The notes under the pieces were generated by a model, which saw only the letters and a list, made by a program, of their open reading frames with translations, was not told the origin of the DNA and ran no database searches. The position numbers and the translations under genes are program-made. Positions 25,701 to 33,878 of a DNA stretch of 64,000 nucleotides are shown here, piece after piece (the first letter of the stretch is position 1; each line of letters starts with the position of its first letter). Origin of the DNA: Mycobacterium sp. E1214 (GTDB lineage Bacteria; Actinomycetota; Actinomycetes; Mycobacteriales; Mycobacteriaceae); the NCBI RefSeq assembly GCF_001666755.1, contig NZ_LZJC01000082.1:1-64000 (forward strand), given 5' to 3'.

Positions 25701-28700
25701 GCGCTCAGCGAGTTCACCGACCAGATCACCGGCCGCGACGGGGTGCTGGCGTCCGCGGCGCGCCTGGTGCTCAACCAGCTGGGGCTCGACAACCCGGTGT
25801 CGGTCTCGCCGACCGCCACCGACGCCGAGCTGGTCGACCTGGTGACCGCCGAATTGGGTTCGGACTGGCCACGTTTGGTGGCACCGGTGTTCGAGCCTAA
25901 GAAGGCCGTGGTGTTTGACGACCGTTGGGCCAGCGCCCGCGAGGACCTGGTCAAGCTCTGGCTGAGCGACGAGGGCGACATCGACGCCCGGTGGCTGAGC
26001 CTGTCCGAACGGTTCGAGGGCGCCGGACACGTCGTGGCCACGCAGGCCACCTGGTGGCAGGGCAAGGCGCTGGCCGCCGGCCGGCAGATCCACGCATCGC
26101 TGTACGGTCGCATCGCCGCCGGCGCCGAGAATCCGGACCCGGGTCGCTACAGCGGCGAGGTCGCCGTGGTGACCGGCGCGTCGAAGGGCTCGATCGCGGC
26201 GTCGGTCGTCGGCCGGCTCCTCGACGGCGGCGCCACCGTCATCGCGACGACCTCCAAGCTCGACGAGGAGCGGCTGGCGTTCTACCGCGGGCTCTACCGC
26301 GACCACGCCCGCTACGGCGCGGCGCTGTGGGTGGTGGCGGCGAACATGGCGTCCTACTCCGACATCGACGCCCTGGTCGAGTGGGTGGGCACCGAGCAGA
26401 CCGAAAGCCTTGGGCCGCAATCCATTCACATCAAGGACGCGCAGACACCCACCCTGCTGTTCCCGTTCGCCGCGCCGCGGGTGGCCGGCGACCTCTCCGA
26501 GGCCGGTTCGCGCTCCGAGATGGAGATGAAGGTCCTGCTGTGGGCCGTGCAGCGGCTGATCGGCGGGCTGTCCAAGATCGGCGCCGAGCGCGACATCGCG
26601 TCGCGGCTGCACGTGGTGCTGCCCGGCTCCCCGAACCGGGGCATGTTCGGCGGCGACGGCGCCTACGGTGAGGCGAAGTCGGCGCTGGACGCCCTGGTGA
26701 GCCGCTGGCACGCCGAAACGTCCTGGGCGTCAAGGGTTTCCCTGGCGCACGCGCTGATCGGCTGGACCCGTGGCACGGGGCTGATGGGCCACAACGACGC
26801 CATCGTCGACGCCGTCGAGGAGGCCGGGGTCACCACGTACTCCACCGACGAGATGGCGGCCATGCTGCTGGGCCTGTGCGACGTGGAATCCAAGGTGGCC
26901 GCGGCCAGTGCGCCGATCAAGGCGGACCTGACCGGCGGCCTGGGCGAGGCCAACCTCGACATGGCCGAGCTGGCCGCCAAGGCGCGCGAGCAAGCCACCT
27001 CCGGCGAAGCCGACGACGACGTCGCCGCCGAGGGCACCATCGCCGCCCTGCCGTCGCCGCCGCGCGGCTTCAGCCCGGCCCCGCCCCCGGAGTGGGCCGA
27101 CCTCGACGTCGACCCGGCCGACCTGGTGGTGATCGTCGGCGGCGCCGAAATCGGCCCGTGTGGCTCGTCACGCACCCGGTTCGAGATGGAGGTCGACAAC
27201 CAGCTGTCGGCGGCCGGCGTCCTCGAGCTGGCCTGGACCACCGGGCTGGTCCGCTGGGAGGACGACCCCCAACCGGGTTGGTACGACACCGAATCCGGAG
27301 ATCTGGTCGACGAGGCCGAGCTGGTCGAGCGCTACCACGACGTCGTGGTGGAGCGGGTCGGCATCCGCGAATTCGTCGACGACGGCGCCATCGACCCCGA
27401 CCACGCGTCGCCGCTGCTGGTGAGCGTGTTCCTGGACAAGGACTTCTCGTTCGTGGTGTCCTCGGAGGCCGACGCCCGCGCGTTCGTCGAGTTCGACCCC
27501 GCGCACACGATCATCCAGCCGGTGCCCGACTCCACCGACTGGCAGGTGATCCGCAAGGCGGGCACCGAGATTCGGGTGCCGCGCAAGACCAAGCTGTCGC
27601 GCGTCGTCGGCGCCCAAATCCCCACCGGCTTCGACCCGACCGTGTTCGGGATCAGCCAGGACATGGCCAGCTCGACCGACCGGGTCGCGCTGTGGAACAT
27701 CGTCGCGACGGTGGACGCGTTCCTGTCCTCGGGGTTCACCCCCGCCGAGCTGTTGCGGTGGGTGCACCCGGGCCTGGTGGCCAGCACCCAGGGCACCGGC
27801 ATGGGCGGCATGACGTCGATGCAGACGATGTATCACGGCAACCTGCTCGGCCGGAACAAGCCGAACGACATCCTCCAGGAAGTCCTGCCGAATGTCGCTG
27901 CCGCCCATGTCATCCAGAGCTATGTGGGTAGCTACGGCGCGATGATCCATCCGGTCGGCGCGTGCGCGACCGCGGCGGTGTCGGTCGAGGAGGGCGTCGA
28001 CAAGATCCGGCTCGGCAAGGCCGAGCTGGTGGTCGCCGGCGGATTCGACGACCTGACGCTGGAGGCCATCATCGGCTTCGGCGACATGGCCGCCACCGCC
28101 GACACCTCCATGATGCGGGGCCGCGGAATTCACGACTCGAAGTTCTCCCGGCCCAACGACCGGCGCCGGCTCGGCTTCGTCGAGGCGCAAGGCGGCGGCA
28201 CCATCCTGCTGGCGCGGGGCGACCTGGCGCTCAAGATGGGCCTGCCGGTGCTCGCGGTGGTCGCGTACGCGCAGTCGTTCGCCGACGGCGTGCACACGTC
28301 GATCCCCGCCCCGGGGCTGGGCGCGCTGGGCGCCGGCCGCGGCGGCAAGGACTCGCAGCTGGCCCGGGCGCTCGGCAGGCTGGGCGTCGGCGCCGACGAC
28401 ATCGCGGTGCTGTCCAAGCACGACACCTCCACGCTGGCCAACGATCCCAACGAGACCGAGCTGCACGAGCGGTTGGCCGACTCGTTGGGCCGCTCCGAGG
28501 GGGCCCCGCTGTTCGTGGTGTCGCAGAAGAGCCTCACCGGGCACGCCAAGGGCGGCGCGGCGGTGTTCCAGATGATGGGGCTGTGCCAGATGCTGCGCGA
28601 CGGGGTGATTCCGCCCAACCGCAGCCTGGACTGCGTCGACGACGAGCTGTCCGGCTCGGCGCACTTCGTGTGGGTGCGCGAGACGCTGCGCCTCGGCGAG

Positions 28701-29024
28701 CGGTTCCCGCTCAAGGCCGGCGTGCTGACCAGCCTCGGCTTCGGCCACGTGTCCGGGCTCGTCGCGCTGGTGCACCCGCAGGCCTTCATTGCGGCGCTGA
28801 AGCCCGAGGAGCGCGCGGACTATCAGCGGCGCGCCGACGCGCGGCTGCTCGCCGGTCAGCGACGGCTGGCCTCCGCCATCGCGGGCGGCGCGCCGCTGTA
28901 CGAGCGGCCGGCGGACCGTCGTTTCGACCACGACATCCCGGAGAAGCGGCAGGAGGCGGCGATGCTGCTCAACCCGACCGCCCGGCTGGGCGACGGGGGA
29001 GCCTACGAGGTGTCCGCCGGATGA
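19788..29024 (+). CDS. fas: Type I fatty acid synthase, single-chain multidomain
   Basis: A 3078-residue FAS-I (M. tuberculosis FAS is about 3069) making the C16-C26 acyl-CoAs that feed FAS-II and mycolic acids. Domains in order: acetyl/AT (Ser152 in AGHSQG), FMN enoyl reductase (about 430-830; GGRAGGHHSWED), dehydratase hot-dogs (about 880-1330; GDHNPIHTDRAAALL), malonyl/palmitoyl transferase (Ser1441 in CGHSVGEY), ACP (Ser1815 in DGASS by comparison with fungal FAS), ketoreductase (about 2120; VTGASKGSIAAS), ketosynthase (Cys2726 in GACATAAV, His in KHDTST and LTGHAKG). An acidic A/P/E-rich linker (about 1725-1770) precedes the ACP. The GTG start has GGGGAG at proper spacing. acpS follows by 31 bases and supplies the pantetheine arm. 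Confidence 0.98.
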   Translation: MTIHEHDRVSADRDGNGRPGAGDSHALVDRLTAGEPYAVAFGGQGSAWLETLEELVSSAGIEAEVATLVGEVQLLLQPVANELVVVRPIGFEPLSWVRALAAEDPVPSDKHLTSAAVSIPGVLLTQIAAVRALARQGMDLTATPPVAVAGHSQGVLAVESLKAGGARDVELLALAQLIGAAGTLVARRRGIAVLGDRPPMVSVTNADPERISRLLDEFAQDVRTVLPPVLSIRNGRRSVVITGTPEQLSRFELYCRQISEKEEADRKNKLRGGDVFAPVFDPVQVEVGFHTPRLADGIDLVGNWAEKIGLDVALARELTEAILVRRVDWVEEITRVNDAGARWILDLGPGDILTRLTAPVIRGLGVGIVPAATRGGQRNLFTVGAVPEVARAWSSYAPTLVRLPDGRVKLSTKFTRLTGRSPILLAGMTPTTVDAKIVAAAANAGHWAELAGGGQVTEEIFADRVAELAELLEPGRTYQFNALFLDPYLWKLQVGGKRLVQKARQSGAAIDGLVISAGIPDLEEAVELIEELSDAGISHVVFKPGTVEQIRSVIRIATEVATKPVIVHIEGGRAGGHHSWEDLDDLLLATYSELRSRSNITVCVGGGIGTPERAAEYLSGRWAQAYGFPLMPVDGILVGTAAMATKEATTSPSVKRMLVETQGTDEWIGAGKASGGMASSRSQLGADIHEIDNSASRCGRLLDEVAGDADAVAARRDEIIAAMANTAKPYFGDAGEMTYLQWLRRYVELAIGDGDSTADTMQPGSPWLADTWRDRFGRMLQRAEARLHPQDSGPIETLFGDAGLLEDPQAALETLLGAYPDADTVHLHPADVPFFVTLCKLPGKPVNFVPVIDKDVRRWWRSDSLWQAHDARYDADQVCIIPGTAAVAGITRLDEPVGELLDRFEQAAVDETLAAGAQPREVASRRLGRADVTGPLAVVLDCPDVQWAGRTAINPVHRIADPSDWLVHDGPHSHRATHSSTGARLQVEGDRVVLSVPVSGTWIEIPFTLPANTVDGATPVVSTEDAATAMRAVLAIAAGVEGPEFLPPVTDGTATATVNWDPERVADHTGVTATFSERLAPSLNTAPDALVGLCWPAVFAAIGSAVTDSGVPVVEGLLSLVHLDHAAHMTGTLPAEPAHLTVTATASAAVDTEMGRVVPVGVTIADADGHEIATLTERFAILGRTGAAELADPPRAGGAISENATDTPRRRRRDVTLTAPVDMRPFAVVSGDHNPIHTDRAAALLAGLDSPIVHGMWLSAAAQHAVTATDGQARPPARLIGWTARFLGMVRPGDEVAFRVERVGIDQGAEVVEVAARIGSDLVMAATARLAAPRTVYAFPGQGIQHKGMGMDVRARSKAARKVWDKADKFTRETLGFSVLHVVRDNPTSIIASGVHYNHPEGVLYLTQFTQVAMATVAAAQVAEMREQGAFVEDSIACGHSVGEYTALACVTGIYELEALLETVFHRGSKMHDIVPRDDLGRSNYRLAAIRPSQIDLPDDEVPAFVAEIAERTGEFLEIVNFNLRGSQYAIAGTVRGLEALEAEVERRREISGGKRSFILVPGIDVPFHSRVLRVGVAEFRRSLDRVMPRDKNPDVIIGRYIPNLVPRPFTLDRDFIQEIRDLVPAEPLDAILADYDTWLAERRNEMARIVLIELLAWQFASPVRWIETQDLLFTEEAAGGLGVERFVEIGVKSAPTVAGLATNTLKLPEYAHSTVEVLNAERDAAVLFATDTDPEPEADEVAEPAAESSAPTEGAPQAAAPVAAPTAPSGAPRPDDIGFDAADATLALIALSAKMRLDQIEELDSIESITDGASSRRNQLLVDLGSELNLGAIDGAAEADLAGLRSQVTKLARTYKPFGPVLSDAINDQLRTVLGPSGKRPAAITERVKKTWELGEGWAKHVTVEVVLGTREGTSVRGGAMGHLHEGALADAAAVDKVIDAAVTSVAARRGVAVALPSSGGGGGATIDAAALSEFTDQITGRDGVLASAARLVLNQLGLDNPVSVSPTATDAELVDLVTAELGSDWPRLVAPVFEPKKAVVFDDRWASAREDLVKLWLSDEGDIDARWLSLSERFEGAGHVVATQATWWQGKALAAGRQIHASLYGRIAAGAENPDPGRYSGEVAVVTGASKGSIAASVVGRLLDGGATVIATTSKLDEERLAFYRGLYRDHARYGAALWVVAANMASYSDIDALVEWVGTEQTESLGPQSIHIKDAQTPTLLFPFAAPRVAGDLSEAGSRSEMEMKVLLWAVQRLIGGLSKIGAERDIASRLHVVLPGSPNRGMFGGDGAYGEAKSALDALVSRWHAETSWASRVSLAHALIGWTRGTGLMGHNDAIVDAVEEAGVTTYSTDEMAAMLLGLCDVESKVAAASAPIKADLTGGLGEANLDMAELAAKAREQATSGEADDDVAAEGTIAALPSPPRGFSPAPPPEWADLDVDPADLVVIVGGAEIGPCGSSRTRFEMEVDNQLSAAGVLELAWTTGLVRWEDDPQPGWYDTESGDLVDEAELVERYHDVVVERVGIREFVDDGAIDPDHASPLLVSVFLDKDFSFVVSSEADARAFVEFDPAHTIIQPVPDSTDWQVIRKAGTEIRVPRKTKLSRVVGAQIPTGFDPTVFGISQDMASSTDRVALWNIVATVDAFLSSGFTPAELLRWVHPGLVASTQGTGMGGMTSMQTMYHGNLLGRNKPNDILQEVLPNVAAAHVIQSYVGSYGAMIHPVGACATAAVSVEEGVDKIRLGKAELVVAGGFDDLTLEAIIGFGDMAATADTSMMRGRGIHDSKFSRPNDRRRLGFVEAQGGGTILLARGDLALKMGLPVLAVVAYAQSFADGVHTSIPAPGLGALGAGRGGKDSQLARALGRLGVGADDIAVLSKHDTSTLANDPNETELHERLADSLGRSEGAPLFVVSQKSLTGHAKGGAAVFQMMGLCQMLRDGVIPPNRSLDCVDDELSGSAHFVWVRETLRLGERFPLKAGVLTSLGFGHVSGLVALVHPQAFIAALKPEERADYQRRADARLLAGQRRLASAIAGGAPLYERPADRRFDHDIPEKRQEAAMLLNPTARLGDGGAYEVSAG

Positions 29025-29055
29025 CGCCCGCGCCGACACGTTAGCCTGGCGACCC

Positions 29056-29451
29056 ATGGGAATCGTCGGTGTGGGGATCGACCTCGTGTCCATCCCTGAT
29101 TTCGCCGAGCAGGTCGACCAGCCGGGCACGGTGTTCGCCGAGACCTTCACCCCGGGTGAGCGGCGCGACGCCTCCGACAAGAGCTCGTCGGCGGCGCGGC
29201 ACCTGGCGGCGCGCTGGGCGGCGAAAGAGGCGGTCATCAAGGCCTGGTCAGGCTCCCGGTTCGCCCAGCGCCCCGTGCTGCGCGAGGACATCCACCGCGA
29301 CATCGAGGTGGTGACCGACATGTGGGGGCGCCCCCGGGTGCGGCTGACCGGTGACATCGCCAAGCACCTGGCCGACGTGACGATCCATGTGTCGCTGACC
29401 CACGAGGGGGACACCGCGGCGGCCGTGGCCATCATCGAGACAACCGGTTAG
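29056..29451 (+). CDS. acpS: Holo-[acyl-carrier-protein] synthase
   Basis: A 131-residue phosphopantetheinyl transferase that attaches 4'-phosphopantetheine from CoA to the ACP serine of FAS-I and other carrier proteins. It has the family motif GVGIDLVSIPDF at residues 5-16 with the Mg-binding Asp, and RHLAARWAAKEAVIKAW with the second metal ligand (Glu) and lysine. The length matches M. tuberculosis AcpS (130). It follows fas by 31 bases on the same strand, so the two are probably co-transcribed, as in all mycobacteria I know. The ATG is well placed before the first strand. Confidence 0.96.
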   Translation: MGIVGVGIDLVSIPDFAEQVDQPGTVFAETFTPGERRDASDKSSSAARHLAARWAAKEAVIKAWSGSRFAQRPVLREDIHRDIEVVTDMWGRPRVRLTGDIAKHLADVTIHVSLTHEGDTAAAVAIIETTG

Positions 29452-29543
29452 CGCCGACACCGACGTGAGCGCGAGTTCCTCTCGACGTATCCCGCGCTAG
29501 CGTCGATCTCGGCGGGGAGCGCGATCAGGCTAGCCTCGATGCC

Positions 29544-30881
29544 ATGAGTGATCTCGTCGAGCGCGTTCACGAGGTGCTGCCGTCGGTGCGGCGCGACCTC
29601 GAGGACCTGGTGCGCATCGAATCGGTGTGGGCGGACCCGAACCGGCGCGACGAGGTGCACCGCAGCGCCCAGGCCGTGTCGGAGTTGTTGACGCAAGCCG
29701 GTTTTGGTGACGTGCGCATCGTCAGCGAGGGCGGGGCGCCCGCCGTCATCGCCCACCATCCGGCGCCGCCGGGCGCGCCGACGGTGCTGCTCTACGCCCA
29801 CCACGACGTGCAGCCCGAGGGCGACCGCGACCAGTGGGCGTCACCGCCCTTCGAGCCCACCGAGCGCGACGGCCGGCTCTACGGCCGCGGCAGCGCCGAC
29901 GACAAGGCCGGCATCGCCACGCATCTCGCCGCGTTCCGGGCGCACGGCGGCCGCCCGCCGGTCGGTGTGACGGTCTTCGTCGAGGGGGAAGAGGAATCCG
30001 GGTCGCCCTCGCTGGGCCGGCTGCTGGCCGCGCACCGCGAGGCGCTGGCCGCGGACGTGATCGTGATCGCCGACTCGGACAACTGGGGCGTCGACGCCCC
30101 GGCGCTGACCGTGTCGCTGCGCGGCCTGGCCGACTGCGTGGTCGAGGTGGCCACCCTCGATCACGGGCTGCACTCCGGCCTGTGGGGTGGGGTGGTTCCC
30201 GACGCGCTCAGCGTGCTGGTGCGGCTGCTGGCGAGCCTGCACGACGACGACGGCAACGTCGCCGTGGCCGGTTTGCACGAGCCCGACGTGAGCGGGCTCA
30301 ACTATCCCGAGTTCCCGGCCGTCCGGGTGCGCGCCGACTCCGGCCTGCTCGACGGCGTGAGTGAAATCGGTTCCGGTTCAGTGCCGCAACGCCTTTGGGA
30401 CAAACCGGCCCTGACCGTGATCGGCATCGACACCACCCCCGTGGAGAAGGCGTCGAACACGCTGATCCCGCGGGCGCGGGCCAAGATCAGCATGCGGGTG
30501 GCCCCCGGCGGCGATGCCGCGGCGCACCTGGACGCGCTGACCGCCCACTTGGAAAAGCACGCGCCCTGGGGAGCGCGGGTGACCGTGACACCGGGCGAGA
30601 TCGGCGAGCCCTACGCGATCGACGCCAGCGGCGAGGTGTACGACGCGGCGCGGGCGGCGTTCCGCCAGGCGTGGGGCGTTGAGCCGATCGACATGGGTAT
30701 GGGCGGCTCCATCCCGTTCATCGCCGAATTCGCCGAGGCCTTCCCGGACGCCAAAATCCTGGTGACCGGTGTCGAGGATCCGGGGACGCAGGCGCACAGC
30801 ATCAACGAGAGCCTGCATCTCGGCGTGCTGGAGCGCGCGGCGATCGCCGAGGCGCTGCTGTTGGACCAGTTGGGTCACTGA
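29544..30881 (+). CDS. M20-family metallopeptidase (dipeptidase-like)
   Basis: A 445-residue di-zinc amidohydrolase/peptidase of the M20 (ArgE/DapE/carnosinase) family, homologous in position and sequence to M. tuberculosis Rv2522c. It has the metal ligand motif LYAHHDVQPEGD (about residues 82-93), the bridging Asp in GRGSADDKAG, the catalytic glutamate pair in EGEEESGS (about 147) and a lid/dimerisation domain (about 200-320) containing HSGLWGG. Expected to hydrolyse dipeptides or N-acyl amino acids; the physiological substrate is unknown. It lies 92 bases after acpS, with its own possible promoter. Cytosolic: no signal peptide. Confidence 0.92.
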   Translation: MSDLVERVHEVLPSVRRDLEDLVRIESVWADPNRRDEVHRSAQAVSELLTQAGFGDVRIVSEGGAPAVIAHHPAPPGAPTVLLYAHHDVQPEGDRDQWASPPFEPTERDGRLYGRGSADDKAGIATHLAAFRAHGGRPPVGVTVFVEGEEESGSPSLGRLLAAHREALAADVIVIADSDNWGVDAPALTVSLRGLADCVVEVATLDHGLHSGLWGGVVPDALSVLVRLLASLHDDDGNVAVAGLHEPDVSGLNYPEFPAVRVRADSGLLDGVSEIGSGSVPQRLWDKPALTVIGIDTTPVEKASNTLIPRARAKISMRVAPGGDAAAHLDALTAHLEKHAPWGARVTVTPGEIGEPYAIDASGEVYDAARAAFRQAWGVEPIDMGMGGSIPFIAEFAEAFPDAKILVTGVEDPGTQAHSINESLHLGVLERAAIAEALLLDQLGH

Positions 30882-31187
30882 GCGCTCGCATGGGGTTGCG
30901 CCTCCAGGTCCCGGCGTCCGGCTACTGGCGCAATCGAGTCGTCGTCGCCGGGCGACGCCGGGAACCTCTCGAGGCCGTTTCCGTTGCGCGAGAACGGGAT
31001 CCGCTGCCATGCCGCAGAGCGGGCCGGACGCCGACGAGATCGTCGTCGACCGGGTCAAGGCGTTCCGGTTCGCCGAACGCAACGGCACCTTCGACGGTAT
31101 TCATGCCGAGATGAACACACCAAGGTTTATGCGCAGCTGCAGGGCTATTCGCAGGACTAGCCACCGAGACCACGAGGAGACACTCAC
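30882..31187 (+). other. 306-base gap, possible decayed coding remnant
   Basis: No intact gene. From the ATG at 31009 a frame reads DADEIVVDRVKAFRFAERNG, which looks protein-like. At about 31113 the plausible reading moves to another frame (HTKVYAQLQGYSQD, then TAG at 31158), suggesting a frameshifted remnant. I cannot name a family. The last 30 bases hold the GAGGAG Shine-Dalgarno of the next gene. Confidence 0.3.
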
Positions 31188-32039
31188 ATGCACGTATTGA
31201 TGGTCGGAGCCACGGGCACCTACGCCCACTGGGTGTTGCGCGCCCTGACCGAACGTGGCGTCACGGTGCGCGCGCTGGTCCGCAACGAGGACCGTGGAAA
31301 TGTCGCGCGAGACAACGGCGCCGACGAGGTGGTGATCGGTGACCTCAGCGAGCCGGCGAGCCTGCCACCCGCGGTCGACGGAGTGGACGGTGTGTTTCAC
31401 ATCGGCCCGGGGCACGCGGCGGGCGAGGCCGACATGGGCGTGGCGATGGTCAATGCGGCCCGCGACGCGGGAGTGCGGAAGTTTGTGTTCTCCGGTGTCA
31501 TTCACCCGTCGGTCTCGGCGCTCACTAATCACGCCGCCGCCAAGTTGCCGGTCGAAGACGCGCTCTACACGTCCGATCTGGACTACACCGTCTTGCAGCC
31601 GGCGAGGTTCATGCAGAACTTCGAGCTGTTCTGGGACGACGTCGTCGAACACGACCGGCTGTCACAGCCCTACAACCTGTCGTCGAAATTCTGCTGGGTG
31701 GATTACCGCGACGTTGCCGAGGTCGCCGCGATCGCGATGACCGGCTCGGAGCTGAGCTACGGGACTTTCGAGCTGAGCTCCCCGGGGAACTATGACAGCT
31801 ACCAGGCGGCGAAGATCCTCAGCTCGGTGCTGGGCCGGCCGATCAGCGCGTCACGCCTGCCGGCTGAGCAGTTCACGGCCAAGATGCCCGAAGGCGCCTT
31901 CCGTGAGGGCATGACCCGCATGCTGGCTCACTACGACCGCCACGGGCTGCCCGGCGGCAACCCTCTCGTCTTGCGCGCGATTCTCGGTCGCCAGCCCCGC
32001 TCGTTGGCGGAGTACTTCCGTGAATTGGCCGCCCGGTGA
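31188..32039 (+). CDS. NmrA-like NAD(P)-binding protein
   Basis: A 283-residue atypical short-chain dehydrogenase of the NmrA/HSCARG type. It has the Rossmann motif VGATGTYAHWVLRAL at residues 6-20, ALVRNEDRG, the mid-domain VFSGVIHPSVS where classical SDRs have the catalytic serine, and TVLQPARFMQNF. The active-site Y-x3-K is not evident, so a redox-sensing or quinone-reducing role is possible as well as catalysis. The ATG is preceded by GAGGAG eight bases upstream. It is convergent with bcp and is not part of the conserved M. tuberculosis order as I know it. Confidence 0.85.
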   Translation: MHVLMVGATGTYAHWVLRALTERGVTVRALVRNEDRGNVARDNGADEVVIGDLSEPASLPPAVDGVDGVFHIGPGHAAGEADMGVAMVNAARDAGVRKFVFSGVIHPSVSALTNHAAAKLPVEDALYTSDLDYTVLQPARFMQNFELFWDDVVEHDRLSQPYNLSSKFCWVDYRDVAEVAAIAMTGSELSYGTFELSSPGNYDSYQAAKILSSVLGRPISASRLPAEQFTAKMPEGAFREGMTRMLAHYDRHGLPGGNPLVLRAILGRQPRSLAEYFRELAAR

Positions 32040-32064
32040 GGGCTGTGCAGCTTCGGTCGGCGGA

Positions 32065-32547
32065 TTAGACGTCGAGGTCTCGGCGCAGCTTGGCGACGTG
32101 GCCGGTGGCCTTGACGTTGTACTGCGCGACGGCGATCTTGCCCTTCTCGTCCACCACGAACGTGGAGCGGATGACGCCGGTGACGGTCTTGCCGTACATC
32201 TGCTTTTGGCCGTAGGCGCCCCAGGCCGCCAGGACCTTGCGGTCGGGATCGGACAGCAGCGGGAACGTCAGCTGCTCGGCGTCGCGGAACTTGGCGAGCT
32301 TTTCCGGCTTGTCCGGGGAGATCCCGACGACATCGAGGCCGGCGTCGTTGAGCTCGTGCAGGTTGTCGCGGAAATCGCAGGCCTGCTTGGTGCACCCGGG
32401 CGTCGAGGCGGCCGGGTAAAAGTAGACGACGACGCGGCGCCCCTTGAAGTCGGAAAGCGACACCGTGTTGCCGTCGGCGTCGGGAAGGCTGAACGACGGC
32501 GCGGTGTCACCCGGCGCCAGCCGCGTGTTCTCGGTCGAGTCGGGCAC
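32065..32547 (-). CDS. bcp: Thioredoxin-dependent peroxiredoxin Bcp (PrxQ type)
   Basis: A 160-residue peroxiredoxin reducing hydrogen peroxide and organic hydroperoxides with electrons from thioredoxin. The peroxidatic and resolving cysteines are five residues apart in STPGCTKQACDFRD, the signature of the BCP/PrxQ class; the catalytic Thr and the arginine in IRSTFVVD are present. Homologue of M. tuberculosis Rv2521. Its start faces the divergent Rv2520c-like gene across about 110 bases. Cytosolic. Confidence 0.95.
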   Translation of the reverse strand: MPDSTENTRLAPGDTAPSFSLPDADGNTVSLSDFKGRRVVVYFYPAASTPGCTKQACDFRDNLHELNDAGLDVVGISPDKPEKLAKFRDAEQLTFPLLSDPDRKVLAAWGAYGQKQMYGKTVTGVIRSTFVVDEKGKIAVAQYNVKATGHVAKLRRDLDV

Positions 32548-32656
32548 GGTCGAAGTCCCTTTCTGTTCACCGGCGCGCCGGGGTTGCCGCCGGCTGATCT
32601 AGGGTAGTTCGGGCAGGTGCAGTAACCCCATGGCGGGCGACTTGGAGGATGGCGAC

Positions 32657-32884
32657 GTGGCGGACCGGGACCCCGAGGCAATCAAGCGGGACATCGACGT
32701 GGCCCGCGACCAGCTGGCGGCGACCGTCGATACCCTCGCCGAGCGCGCGAACCCGCGCCGCCTGGCCGACGACCTGAAGGCCCGGGCCGTCGACTTCGTG
32801 ACGAAGCCGGTGGTGCTCGCCTCGCTCGCGGGCATCTCGTCGATCGTCGTCGTCGTGGTCATCCGCCGGATCCGCGACCGCTGA
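32657..32884 (+). CDS. Small single-span membrane protein, DUF3618 (Rv2520c homologue)
   Basis: A 75-residue protein: a charged helix (ADRDPEAIKRDIDVARDQLA, TLAERANPRRLADD) followed by one C-terminal transmembrane segment (PVVLASLAGISSIVVVVVI) and the basic tail RRIRDR. It matches M. tuberculosis Rv2520c in size and layout. The GTG at 32657 is preferred because GGAGGAT (32644-32650) sits six bases before it; the ATG at 32630 would add nine residues without a ribosome site. Function unknown; DUF3618 proteins are small inner-membrane proteins. The 3' end overlaps the convergent LysR gene by 26 bases. Confidence 0.85.
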   Translation: MADRDPEAIKRDIDVARDQLAATVDTLAERANPRRLADDLKARAVDFVTKPVVLASLAGISSIVVVVVIRRIRDR

Positions 32885-33788
32885 GGACACGTCGGCGCGT
32901 CGTCGGGTCGACGCCGGTGGCGCCCCCCTCGGCGGCGGACTCGACCAGGCTGCGCGCCGAGCGGGACAGCGGGTGGCCCGCGTTCCAGATCACCCCGACG
33001 TCGCGGTAGGCGTCCGCCTCGGCCAGCGGCAGCACCGCAACGCCCGGCGCCTCGCTGTCGTCGAGGGGGACCAGGCTGATCCCCAGGCCCGCCGCCACCA
33101 GGCCGGCCGAGGTCGTCAGGTCGGCCGATTCCAGGGCGATGCGCGGCTGGAACTGCGCCGAGGCGCACAGCTCGTCGAGCAGCCGCCGCATGCCGTAGCC
33201 GTGATGCATCGCGACGAACGGCTCGTCGGCGAGCGCGGCCATCGAGACCGTCGCGAGCCCGGCCAGGCGGTGGCCGTGGGGGACGGCCACCCCGAGCCGT
33301 TGCCGAAAGATGGTGCGCCAGCCGAGGGTCGGGTTCTGCGGCCGGGGCGACACCACGCCCAGGTCGATCGACCTGTTCTCCACCAGCTCGCCGATCCATT
33401 CGGCGGCGCCCTCCTTGAGGGTGAACGTCACGCGCGGCGACGCCCGAGTGAACTGCGCGATGAGGCGCGGCACCACGGTGCGGCCGAACGAGCGCAGAAA
33501 GCCCAACCGGATTTCGCTGACGGCCGGGTCGGCCAGGTCGGCGATCGCCCGCCGCGCCGAGTCGAGCTCGAGCTGCGCGCGCCGGGCGTGCTGGTAGAAA
33601 ATCCGGCCGTAGGCGTTCAGGCTCAGGCGGCGGCCACGGCGGTCGAACAGCGCGACGCCCAGGCGCCGTTCCAGGCGGGCCAGCATCCGGGTGAGGGTCG
33701 GTTGGGCAATGCCGAGCTGTTCGGCGGCCGCCGTGACGTGCTGAAGTTCGGCCAGTGTGATGAACCACTCGTAGTCGCCGTCGCTCAC
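32859..33788 (-). CDS. LysR-family transcriptional regulator
   Basis: A 309-residue LysR-type regulator with an N-terminal helix-turn-helix (residues 5-62; HVTAAAEQLGIAQPTLTRML and LERRLGVALFDRRGRRLSL) and a two-lobed effector domain (about 88-290). The start is placed at the GTG at 33788 because GGAGG lies eight bases upstream; the in-frame GTG nine bases earlier falls within that Shine-Dalgarno. Divergent from an MFS transporter gene, the pair recalls the E. coli YnfL/YnfM arrangement, so control of the pump is likely. Confidence 0.88.
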   Translation of the reverse strand: MSDGDYEWFITLAELQHVTAAAEQLGIAQPTLTRMLARLERRLGVALFDRRGRRLSLNAYGRIFYQHARRAQLELDSARRAIADLADPAVSEIRLGFLRSFGRTVVPRLIAQFTRASPRVTFTLKEGAAEWIGELVENRSIDLGVVSPRPQNPTLGWRTIFRQRLGVAVPHGHRLAGLATVSMAALADEPFVAMHHGYGMRRLLDELCASAQFQPRIALESADLTTSAGLVAAGLGISLVPLDDSEAPGVAVLPLAEADAYRDVGVIWNAGHPLSRSARSLVESAAEGGATGVDPTTRRRVLSGRGSGG

Positions 33789-33878
33789 GCCCGCCACCTC
33801 CGCTAATGCGATAAATGCATCATAAACGATCGATTAATACATTTCCGTATGTTGGCGTGAGCGCGGAGCATCGAACCC
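33789..33878. promoter_or_regulatory. LysR-MFS divergent promoter region
   Basis: The 90-base gap is very AT-rich (GATAAATGCATCATAAACG, then CGATTAATACATTT). It contains overlapping dyads around CGATCGAT at 33828-33835 and TATGTT (33848-33853) as a -10 for the transporter. The position suits LysR binding; no single T-N11-A box can be chosen by eye. Confidence 0.4.

Noticed and set aside
27168..29435. A 755-codon open frame opposite fas and acpS
   Set aside because: Antisense shadow crossing two real genes; no recognisable motif.
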